A stretch of 64,000 nt of DNA, from contig VXNY01000024.1 in assembly GCA_009840305.1 (NCBI GenBank), positions 248,001 to 312,000 of the forward strand. Direction: 5' to 3'. The position numbers and the translations under genes are program-made. Below are positions 8,836 to 16,094 of the stretch, piece after piece (position 1 is the first letter of the stretch; every line of letters begins with the position of its first letter). The stretch is from Gammaproteobacteria bacterium (GTDB taxonomy: Bacteria > Pseudomonadota > Gammaproteobacteria > Pseudomonadales > Azotimanducaceae). Below the pieces are notes generated by a model. That model saw only the letters and a list, made by a program, of their open reading frames with translations. It did not search any database and had not been told where the DNA came from.

Positions 8836-10815
8836 TCAGAATCCGAAGACGTTGGTCCAGAGATTTTTCGACTCTAGCTCCTTTTTTTCCCGATCGGTCA
8901 GGTAGCCACTTAGTTCTTCCAATTGTTCATCGGAGAGTGTACTGTAAACATTGTGGTATGCTGTTAACCACATGGCGGCACGAGATCTGGCCGAAGAGGT
9001 TGAAAGCTGATCAATGTACTCGAACGCCTTTTTCGGTTCTCGGGTAGCCCAAACGGCGACCAACATACCCTCATACTCTGTTCTTTGCCCCTCTGGTATT
9101 TGTTTGCCAAAGTCGAACGCTGATTGCCGATCATCTTCAGTAAATAGTAATTTGGTACCTATCGCTACCTGCACAATCAATTGAGATCTACCCTCGCGAA
9201 CTCGAGAAAGCATCGTTTTGGCCAACTCTAAGTCTTTAACACTCAATTGCGATAGTAACATGCCCTCATATCCAATACCCGCTTCGTTTGGAGAGTGTTT
9301 CAACGCCAGTTCGATCAGAGACTCTACATTTTCAGCGGTTACAAAGGACCGCATTTGAGAGACTAGATTAGTTCGATAATCCTCTACTTCTGACTCGGTC
9401 AACAACCACTCAAATGCTACGTGGATATCTTGCTGCGCCCACTTCCAAACTATGTCAGTTGCCAGATTGCGCTTTGCGCGCGGGTTTGGTAAATCAGACA
9501 AGTAGTCAATCGCTTCTAGAGGAGCTTCATGAGCCAACATACCCACAGCTCGTTCCTTAGCTAATGCCTGCAGATTGCTCGGTAAAGTGTCTAGTCGTTG
9601 AAGTACGTTACGCGGATTTCTCCCTGCCCACACCCAAAGAGCTTCTGCAAGTATTTGATCTCGCTTATCGGATTGCGAAAGCTCGGAGATGACTTTTAGT
9701 GCTACTTCTGCATCGGAACGAGCCCACGTTAACAGAATTTCACCGCGAACGTGTTCACGTAGTGCGTCATCCGATATTTGTCTCAGCGCGCTTAATGCGG
9801 CATTGGGGTCATTACGAGCCCAATTCTCGGCGATTTCAAAGACGGTGGCTCGGTTAGTCCCATCCTGCAATTTCACTGCGTAGTCAAAAGCGCTTGCGAT
9901 ATCTTGCTGCGCGAGGTTGTCTATTAAAACTGTTCGAAAGACCTCGTTTCTGGTTCTTCGATCTTCAAGAGATTTGTGCATCTCAATTAAAACCTCAATC
10001 CCTCCTCTTTCGACTGCTGCAAGCACGACATCTACGAGTTCCTCAGTTTGGCTAAAGTCGTCCTCGGCATCAGCTAGGATGCTGCTCCATGCTTCTAACG
10101 GTTCGTCAAACAAGTTCGCACCCATTGATCGCTCCAGCAGAGTGAGTTCGTCGTACGTGAGTTCAAAATCGCTAACAACTATCTGCTTGATGCTTTCTGA
10201 GAGGCTAGGATTTGATTCCAAAATCCCGGTGAGTACCGCGATTTTTTGCGTCGATTCCAGCCGTCCAATATATCCTCGTCCAAATGCGATTGCTGCATTG
10301 ATGTCAGACAATGACCATTCTGAAAATATCACAGACGTGAACTTGTTGCGCAGAATCAGAGGAAAATCGTTGGCATAGGTCAGTGCTCGTTGTGGATCAA
10401 TGGACGCTAACTTACGAAATATCTGGTCTTGAACAATGTCTCTAACAACCAATTTTTCGACCATCTTAGACTCGCTAAGCAAATCCACCGTGTCCTCAAA
10501 CGTTGCGGTAGCGAGCAACCCGTCAATCGCGACAGCAAGTGCAAAACTCGATGTGATATTCTCTAATCCATCCAATCCTGAAAGAAATTCGCTAGAAGAG
10601 GAGGGATCGCCGGTTTCAGCGACTTCCTCTAGTGATTGATCTGCTGGCTCTTCAATCTGCTCATCATCGGGTTGATATTCTGTAGTCGTGCTTCGATTTT
10701 TTTCGCCGGTGAAATTGACTAGGATGGTGGAGCAGAGCACAGCTGAAAAGAGCACTCCTAAAACAAACGGGACCTTCCGAAACCACGATTCTTTGTTATC
10801 TTTTGCAGTAGTCAT
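8836..10815 (-). CDS. Membrane-anchored helical-repeat (WAxxDPxxAL) protein, copy 1
   Basis: The ATG at 10815 is preferred over the GTG five codons upstream. The product (about 659 residues) has a short basic N-terminus, one membrane helix (PFVLGVLFSAVLCSTILVNF), an acidic linker and then a long alpha-helical solenoid. The solenoid repeats every 30-40 residues around W-A-x-x-D/N-P-x-x-A-L, for example AENWARNDPNAAL, LLTWARSDAEVAL, VWKWAQQDIHVAF and VAVWATREPKKAF. Such repeats resemble TPR/HEAT-type scaffolds. The topology suggests an inner-membrane anchor with the solenoid in the periplasm. No enzymatic motif is visible. A paralogue follows upstream in tandem. A possible C-terminal second membrane helix is encoded out of frame after the stop (8711-8835). 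Function unknown. Confidence 0.65.
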   Translation of the reverse strand: MTTAKDNKESWFRKVPFVLGVLFSAVLCSTILVNFTGEKNRSTTTEYQPDDEQIEEPADQSLEEVAETGDPSSSSEFLSGLDGLENITSSFALAVAIDGLLATATFEDTVDLLSESKMVEKLVVRDIVQDQIFRKLASIDPQRALTYANDFPLILRNKFTSVIFSEWSLSDINAAIAFGRGYIGRLESTQKIAVLTGILESNPSLSESIKQIVVSDFELTYDELTLLERSMGANLFDEPLEAWSSILADAEDDFSQTEELVDVVLAAVERGGIEVLIEMHKSLEDRRTRNEVFRTVLIDNLAQQDIASAFDYAVKLQDGTNRATVFEIAENWARNDPNAALSALRQISDDALREHVRGEILLTWARSDAEVALKVISELSQSDKRDQILAEALWVWAGRNPRNVLQRLDTLPSNLQALAKERAVGMLAHEAPLEAIDYLSDLPNPRAKRNLATDIVWKWAQQDIHVAFEWLLTESEVEDYRTNLVSQMRSFVTAENVESLIELALKHSPNEAGIGYEGMLLSQLSVKDLELAKTMLSRVREGRSQLIVQVAIGTKLLFTEDDRQSAFDFGKQIPEGQRTEYEGMLVAVWATREPKKAFEYIDQLSTSSARSRAAMWLTAYHNVYSTLSDEQLEELSGYLTDREKKELESKNLWTNVFGF

Positions 10816-10909
10816 CGGCTCGATGAACACTGTGAGTGAATCAAACGACTATTCATCTTTCGGGCGATAAAACAGTAATTGAAGTCTACTCATGTCCCAA
10901 AATACCTGG

Positions 10910-12709
10910 CTACCACCTACGATACTGTAAAAGACTCTTTGAGTGTTTATCGCTGAGATAGCTTTTTATGATTGCAATTTGGTCGTCAGAAAAGAGTTTG
11001 TAAGATTTAGTTGTATATCCTTGTAACAACACAAGCGCCGCACGGGACTTGATCTCGGCAGTCGGGAAAAGATCTAGCGATTCGAATAACCCATACTTAT
11101 CCTCATTCTGCCATTGGTTGAATAGATGCACGAAATAGTCGTCGTGCTGTGCCGGAGGAAGCTGCAGAACGAGTTCGATTGCTCGCTCCGGTTCGTTTCG
11201 TTTTAACAGTTCGTGTCCAGCTTCCGCAAACGAAGGGACCTTTGCAACATCTCGTACGCGGAGCAACATCGCAATGGCTTGATCGATGTCAATACGAGCA
11301 AGATGGCGAATTACTTGAGGTTCAAAAGCTACTTTGTTTCTGCTAACGGGTTGATTTATCGCCGTCTCTAGAGCAAGTTCCGGATCTTCTCGGACTAGAG
11401 AGGGCCAGATTGACCACAAGTAATCATGCCTCCTGTTTCGGTTCTTAGATAACACCCATTCAAGTGCCGAGTGTACATCTTTCTCCGCCCAAGGACCTAT
11501 GATGGAATCGCCAACTTCATACGAGCTTAATGAATTACCCAGTAATCGTATCGCTTCCAAAGGTTCCTCGGTCGCAAGACCCCTGAGTGCTTGTGATCGT
11601 GCCAACGAACGCACCGTTGACGGGAATGTTTTAAGGCTATCAAAAAGTTCGCGCGGGTTTTCTCTTGCCCAATGGTAAGCTATTTGTTGCTGAAATTGCG
11701 TTCGCTCTTCAGCGGAGTCGATTGCGGATAGTGCTTCCAATGCAGCCTTTGGATCGGTGCTGGTCCACGTTTGTAAAACACTTGCGGTAACATCAGACAT
11801 GGCATTCGAAGTCAATTGATGAGCCGCCTCGAACGCACTGTCTGGGTCACTACGAGCCCATTGTGAAAATACCGGGACAAGCACGCTTTGAGGGAAGCTC
11901 AAGTGCGCTAGGGAGTTTTCAATTTGCTCGATTACGGTGGATCCGTCTTGCATTAACCAAGTTTCAAGAATGGTCGCGAGAACGAGAACCTGATTTTCGT
12001 CATTGCGCCCATCCCCAAGGATTGCATTCCAAGCTGATTCAGGATCCTTCAAAGCCTGAGCTAAGATACTTTGTTCCTGAACATCCACGGTGACCGTGTC
12101 GAGATCTAATTCACTCGCTAGTTCATTGACCCGACTGTCGGGCAACCCCCGTCTAACACTCAGTATTGCTGCGAAAGCAAGTCGGTGATCGGACTGCTCT
12201 AAAGTTCTCAAATGTGAGATTGCAGATTCGATATCCGTTGTCGCCAATTCATGGAATACCGCAGTAACCAATATTTTTCTGTCGTTCCATGAGAATTTGC
12301 TTATCTGGGTTATTGCTTCAGAGGGATTGAGGGAAGCGTATCGTCGCAAAATTTCACTTTGAGTTGTACTTCGCAGATACTCGTTTGAAATGTTCTTGGA
12401 TTGTTCGAGTAGGGCAAGTAATGCTGTTTCGTCGCTAGATGCCAACATCGCCCTGAGTGCAACTGATCGAGCATAGTTACTCTCTGTTTCGGGGAGCTCT
12501 GAAATGTCGATCTCGACACTATCAGAGAACTCACTCAAATATATTTCTTCGTCAAAATTCGTTGAAATATTGGTTTCATCTGCAACAGGAGTTAATGAAC
12601 TTGAGTGTACAAGAAATTTGTATGCTAGAAATCCTGCTCCAAACAGCAGTACAGTTATTAAGACTCCTAGCACAAACGACGAGATCGTGTTTGTTTTTGA
12701 GCTAGCCAT
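10910..12709 (-). CDS. Membrane-anchored helical-repeat (WAxxDPxxAL) protein, copy 2
   Basis: This is a tandem paralogue of the 8836-10815 product. A longer frame reaches a TTG at 12841, but the ATG at 12709 puts the N-terminus (MASSKTNTISSFVLGVLITV) in register with copy 1 and leaves the next gene free, so I chose it; no strong ribosome binding site is visible. One membrane helix is followed by an acidic linker and about 15 helical repeats with the W-A-x-x-D-P-x-x-A pattern (FSQWARSDPDSAF, LQTWTSTDPKAAL, AYHWARENPRELF, IGPWAEKDVHSAL). It ends in QYRRW with no second membrane helix. Together with copy 1 and the small membrane gene upstream it may form one operon. Function unknown. Confidence 0.65.
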   Translation of the reverse strand: MASSKTNTISSFVLGVLITVLLFGAGFLAYKFLVHSSSLTPVADETNISTNFDEEIYLSEFSDSVEIDISELPETESNYARSVALRAMLASSDETALLALLEQSKNISNEYLRSTTQSEILRRYASLNPSEAITQISKFSWNDRKILVTAVFHELATTDIESAISHLRTLEQSDHRLAFAAILSVRRGLPDSRVNELASELDLDTVTVDVQEQSILAQALKDPESAWNAILGDGRNDENQVLVLATILETWLMQDGSTVIEQIENSLAHLSFPQSVLVPVFSQWARSDPDSAFEAAHQLTSNAMSDVTASVLQTWTSTDPKAALEALSAIDSAEERTQFQQQIAYHWARENPRELFDSLKTFPSTVRSLARSQALRGLATEEPLEAIRLLGNSLSSYEVGDSIIGPWAEKDVHSALEWVLSKNRNRRHDYLWSIWPSLVREDPELALETAINQPVSRNKVAFEPQVIRHLARIDIDQAIAMLLRVRDVAKVPSFAEAGHELLKRNEPERAIELVLQLPPAQHDDYFVHLFNQWQNEDKYGLFESLDLFPTAEIKSRAALVLLQGYTTKSYKLFSDDQIAIIKSYLSDKHSKSLLQYRRW

Positions 12710-12791
12710 GACGTTTCGAGCTATGTAATTCGTCGCCCGCCGCGCAATTGACTTAGTGAGCTGGTGGTTCTTAAGTATGGCAACATTACGG

Positions 12792-13283
12792 TCATCTTGC
12801 ATCGTTTTGCCTGCGACGTGCAGTTGTGTAGCACAAAACAAAACTAATCATGACAACTATAGTGGCAAATACCAAGGTACCCCAGCGCATCGAAGAACCT
12901 GAAATTAAGAGAGCAAAAAAGTCTCTTGAGATTACCATGAATCCCCCGACAGGAGCGAAAAATATGGAAGCCAGAAACGGATTTAGGCGAAAAAGGTAAT
13001 CTACTTTGAGATCCCGAGCGTTGCTAGCTCCACGATAACGTCGAAACAATACATGGAGACCGCGAAACAAAACGTAGAACACAATGAAATACAACGGTGT
13101 TGCAAGCAAACTACCACAAGAAAGTCCCCAATTGATCGGACGTGAATTGAGGATTGGGAAGAGAAACAACTCAGCGCAGATGCCTGCGACACCGAGAAAC
13201 ATCGCAGTGAGTGTAGCACTAACCAACGGACGTTCAATCCAGAAGCGTTCGATTCGACCAAATTCTTGCAAGGTATCACTCAT
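12792..13283 (-). CDS. Small Yip1-like multi-pass membrane protein
   Basis: The 163-residue protein has four to five hydrophobic helices, starting near residues 19-42 (PLVSATLTAMFLGVAGIC) and ending in a helix followed by TARRRQNDAR. The layout (short N-terminal soluble part, paired helices, an F-R-L-N-P segment before the last helices) recalls bacterial Yip1/YIPF-like proteins, but I see no decisive motif. It lies 82 nt upstream of the second repeat protein on the same strand, so it is probably the first gene of that three-gene set. Confidence 0.5.
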   Translation of the reverse strand: MSDTLQEFGRIERFWIERPLVSATLTAMFLGVAGICAELFLFPILNSRPINWGLSCGSLLATPLYFIVFYVLFRGLHVLFRRYRGASNARDLKVDYLFRLNPFLASIFFAPVGGFMVISRDFFALLISGSSMRWGTLVFATIVVMISFVLCYTTARRRQNDAR

Positions 13284-13916
13284 CTACCCGTCTCCTGCGT
13301 CTAGACCGTGAACAAATTGAGCGATCTATTGTTTAAAAAATTGTACCGAGAAAAACGTGTGAAGAGAACTTGAAGCACCGATTGTTGCGGTTTGTGTATT
13401 TGTACGAATACAGTAGTTGGCCCTGCGTCGTTACGATCCCGTGTAAAGCCTCTTTGGACTATTGGCATTTATTGCGGATGGCAGTAAATTAGGTGGTACT
13501 GCTGTGAAGTCTGCAGTTTGGGGAGTTGGTGCGTGTCGCAGGTGGGAGTTCAAGACAAGTTTAGTGTAGGTGCGGTTCGTGTTCGGTCACTGTTTTGGTG
13601 GTGCATGAGTAGTGATCGTATCAAAGCATTCTCTAAGTGTGCTGACGTGATCAACTGGACATGTCAACAACAGCGTGCCTCAGGTGAACTAGACTCCAAT
13701 TGAATTGAGGAATATACATTGCTCGTTGTGTCAACCTTCGATCTATGAGTGTGCTGTACACTGGCTACCTGCTAGCTGTCGTCATGCCTTCATCGGGTAT
13801 TTCTTCTTGCTGTAAGTAGTTTTTACTTGAGAGTTTGAACTTGGAAATGACTTTCAAGAGTCAGTTTTCACAGAATGTGGACCGACTGCACAGAAATTAT
13901 GATGTGTGAGTTAGGT
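13284..13916. other. Gene-poor stretch between the accessory block and tRNA-Thr
   Basis: About 630 bp carry no convincing gene. A 61-codon frame at 13518-13703 has an unusual Trp/Cys-rich composition and no recognisable start signal or family. Small hairpins occur at 13814-13828 (AAGTA/TACTT) and 13848-13863 (TGACT/AGTCA). The second lies downstream of the tRNA and could weakly terminate it. No integrase, attachment-site repeat or small-RNA signature is evident. Confidence 0.4.
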
Positions 13917-13993
13917 TGGTGCCGGAACGCAGATTTGAACTGCGGACCTACTGATTACGAATCAGTTGCTCTGCCTAACTGAGCTATTCCGGC
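13917..13993 (-). tRNA. tRNA-Thr (anticodon CGU)
   Basis: Read on the minus strand, the 77 nt fold as a cloverleaf. The acceptor stem GCCGGAA pairs with TTCCGGC, the discriminator is A and CCA is encoded. The D arm is GCTC...GAGC. The anticodon stem ACTGA/TCAGT encloses TTCGTAA with anticodon CGT. The T arm contains TTCAAAT. This reads the Thr codon ACG. The 3' end faces the accessory block at lower coordinates, which is the side on which islands usually integrate at tRNA genes. Confidence 0.93.
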
Positions 13994-14004
13994 AACGTAC
14001 TATC

Positions 14005-14020
14005 GCAAATTTTAATTTGC
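14005..14020. promoter_or_regulatory. Palindrome in the tRNA-Thr upstream region
   Basis: GCAAATT-TT-AATTTGC is a perfect 7-bp inverted repeat centred about 20 bp upstream of the tRNA 5' end. A weak -10-like GATAGT follows it on the minus strand. It could be an AT-rich promoter element or an operator shared with pilD on the other side. The call rests on sequence shape only. Confidence 0.3.
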
Positions 14021-14149
14021 TGCTTCTACGATTACTAAGTGATGTAACCGTTGATCGGGTATTATTCGTCTAAAGACATACTCAGGATGTATCGCACACC
14101 TGGAGTTTTAGTCTGCACCGTAGAGGAGCCACATTAAGTTCAACCGTAG

Positions 14150-15016
14150 ATGAACAATTTATACACCTATTCGCTCGCAGGTTTGATCGGTTTAGTCATT
14201 GGGAGTTTCCTCAATGTAGTAATCTCTCGTCTACCCGTAATCGTGAGCGCCGGAGACAACGAAGAAAATGATGACAACGAAACTCGCGACGTCAGATTCA
14301 ATCTTTGGCTACCTCGGTCGCGTTGTGACTCGTGCTTGACACCTATTCGCTACCGCGACCTTATCCCAGTGTTGAGTTGGGTGTTACTAAAGGGAAGATG
14401 TCGTGATTGTTCAGCTCGAATTTCGTGGCGATATCCGATTGTGGAGACGCTTGGGTGTTTGTTTGCAATCTTGCTGGTCGGACACTTCGACACGAGGGTC
14501 GCGACGGGGTGTGCCGCAATTTGCGTGGCACTATTGATTGCACTGAGTGCTATCGACATTGAACACGGCATACTACCTGACGAGTTGAACTACGTTTTAT
14601 TGTGGAGTGGCTTACTCACTAGCATTTATTTTCAGCATTCAAACGTGTTCCCATCTCCTAGCGAGGCAATCATTGGTGCGATCGTAGGATACGTGAGTTT
14701 TTGGTTGATAAATTACTTATTTCGCATAGTACGTAATAAAGATGGTTTAGGGCAGGGAGACTTCAAACTCATGGCCGGAATAGGAGCTTGGGTGGGTTGG
14801 CATTTGATATTTCCTGTCATGATCGTTGCTACCGTAATCGGTGTTGTCTATGGGCTCGTGCGAATGTTGCAAAAAAGTTACTCAAAAGACGTGGGCATTC
14901 CGTTCGGTCCGTCTTTATGTATGGGATGTGTTTGTGTTGTGACATACCGCCAGGAGTTTTTCTATCTGGTGTTTGACAGTTCGTTGTTGAGCTGGACCAA
15001 TTTTTTTGTTCTGTAA
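14150..15016 (+). CDS. pilD: Type IV prepilin peptidase / N-methyltransferase
   Basis: PilD cleaves the leader of type IV prepilins and type II pseudopilins at the cytoplasmic face of the inner membrane and methylates the new N-terminal Phe. The 288-residue protein starts with GSFLNVVISRLP, has the two-CxxC zinc segment (RCDSC...GRCRDC) typical of the methylating form, and carries both catalytic aspartates of the A24 family: one in SAIDIEHGILPDELN and one in the GxGD-type motif GLGQGDFKL. Eight hydrophobic helices are visible. The usual FGPyL ending appears as FGPSL. In many gammaproteobacteria pilD is followed by coaE and yacG. Here yacG is close by but coaE is not. No pilin gene lies in the window. 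Confidence 0.93.
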   Translation: MNNLYTYSLAGLIGLVIGSFLNVVISRLPVIVSAGDNEENDDNETRDVRFNLWLPRSRCDSCLTPIRYRDLIPVLSWVLLKGRCRDCSARISWRYPIVETLGCLFAILLVGHFDTRVATGCAAICVALLIALSAIDIEHGILPDELNYVLLWSGLLTSIYFQHSNVFPSPSEAIIGAIVGYVSFWLINYLFRIVRNKDGLGQGDFKLMAGIGAWVGWHLIFPVMIVATVIGVVYGLVRMLQKSYSKDVGIPFGPSLCMGCVCVVTYRQEFFYLVFDSSLLSWTNFFVL

Positions 15017-15202
15017 AACGCTGCGCAACCCCTCAAACAAAGCACCCACTAGGTGAATCGATTTCGTAAATTTCTGTTCCCTCTTTCTCTTACAAACTTT
15101 AAAATGCTTAGCGCTTTTCCTGGTGCTTAACCGTGACCCGCGTCAACCACAGGACGATCGACTAGAGACCAACAGTTTCCACAGTGAACGGAAAACTTTT
15201 TT

Positions 15203-15790
15203 ATGAGAGTTAGAGCTATTCTTAAGAAACGACAAATTACCGCTAAATTTTTGACTATGTTGAGCTTAGTGTTAATCGGGCTGTCGACGCTGATGCTGAA
15301 TGAGTGCGCCTCAGTGTTCAGCGAGTCAGAGTACCCCGTCCGAATTGACAGTGTTCCATCGGACATGGAGATAGTGATTGTTGATCAGAATGACGACATC
15401 GTATTTCGTGGACGGACTCCCGCACTCGTGAACCTAGATGCTCACGGTGGTTACTTTGTACGCGAGACTTTCACTATAGAACTCTATGACTCAGGTAACG
15501 TTGTCGGCCGAAAACAAATAAATGGATCGATTGATGGTTGGTACTTCGTAAACTTTTTCACTGGTCCAGGGATGTTGATTGGATTCTTTGTAATCGATCC
15601 ACTCACCGGTGCGATGTGGTCTCTCGATGATCGTGTAACCGTATTTCGCGAAGTCAAAACCACAGGCACAGACAGTTCTTCACAACAGCAACACGAAGAC
15701 GTAGAGGACACGTTAGAGACCGAAGATAATGGCTTGATCGCACAAAAATCCGGTAAAGATTCCGCACCAACAAGTGAAAAGACGCAGTAA
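15203..15790 (+). CDS. Putative lipoprotein with PEGA-like fold
   Basis: The 195-residue product has a basic N-terminus, a hydrophobic signal segment (MLSLVLIGLSTLMLNECAS) whose Cys could be lipidated, and a short beta-rich region: VRIDSVPSDMEIVIVDQNDDIVF with a G-x-TPA motif, as in PEGA-type domains. It continues with a GWYFVNFFTGPGMLIGFFVIDPLTGAMW segment seen in small lipoproteins of uncertain role. The last 50 residues are polar and rich in Glu, Asp and Ser. The lipobox is not canonical (L-N-E-C). It lies between pilD and yacG, in the slot that coaE often occupies. Function unknown. Confidence 0.55.
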   Translation: MRVRAILKKRQITAKFLTMLSLVLIGLSTLMLNECASVFSESEYPVRIDSVPSDMEIVIVDQNDDIVFRGRTPALVNLDAHGGYFVRETFTIELYDSGNVVGRKQINGSIDGWYFVNFFTGPGMLIGFFVIDPLTGAMWSLDDRVTVFREVKTTGTDSSSQQQHEDVEDTLETEDNGLIAQKSGKDSAPTSEKTQ

Positions 15791-15878
15791 CCTCCGTGCT
15801 TACTAGAACCACCATGCAATACTTCGACGGGAATACTGAACGAAATATTTTTTACGTCTTTCATCACGCTGCACTCAG

Positions 15879-16073
15879 ATGAGATCGCGTCTAGTTCAAT
15901 GTCCGACGTGTAAGACGTCGAGTGAATGGGCACCAGATAATCCGTACCGACCGTTTTGCTCCGAACGCTGCAAATTAATTGATCTGAACGAATGGATTGA
16001 GGAGCGACGATCTATTCCGGGAGATCCCGTGGAAATTCCACCACAACACCCCATCGACCCCGAGGATCAATAA
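15879..16073 (+). CDS. yacG: YacG-type zinc protein (DNA gyrase inhibitor)
   Basis: This 64-residue protein has the complete zinc knuckle: CPTC near the N-terminus and CSERC about 20 residues later, followed by the conserved K-x-IDL-x-EWI-x-E segment. E. coli YacG binds GyrB and inhibits gyrase. The length matches the family. The gene converges on secA with 21 nt between the ends. An upstream methionine is lacking, so the start at 15879 is the only plausible one. Confidence 0.9.
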   Translation: MRSRLVQCPTCKTSSEWAPDNPYRPFCSERCKLIDLNEWIEERRSIPGDPVEIPPQHPIDPEDQ

Positions 16074-16094
16074 GGGACAACAGCACTCAGCTCG

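Noticed and set aside
10910-12841. Longer start (TTG at 12841) for the second repeat protein
   Set aside because: It adds 44 residues before the membrane helix, overlaps the next gene and has no counterpart in the paralogue. The ATG at 12709 aligns with it.
13518-13703. 61-codon frame near the tRNA
   Set aside because: Unusual Trp/Cys-rich content, no start signal, no match. More likely chance in non-coding DNA.
15203-15790. The lipoprotein as a degraded coaE
   Set aside because: It has a signal sequence and a beta-rich fold. There is no P-loop or kinase motif of dephospho-CoA kinase.
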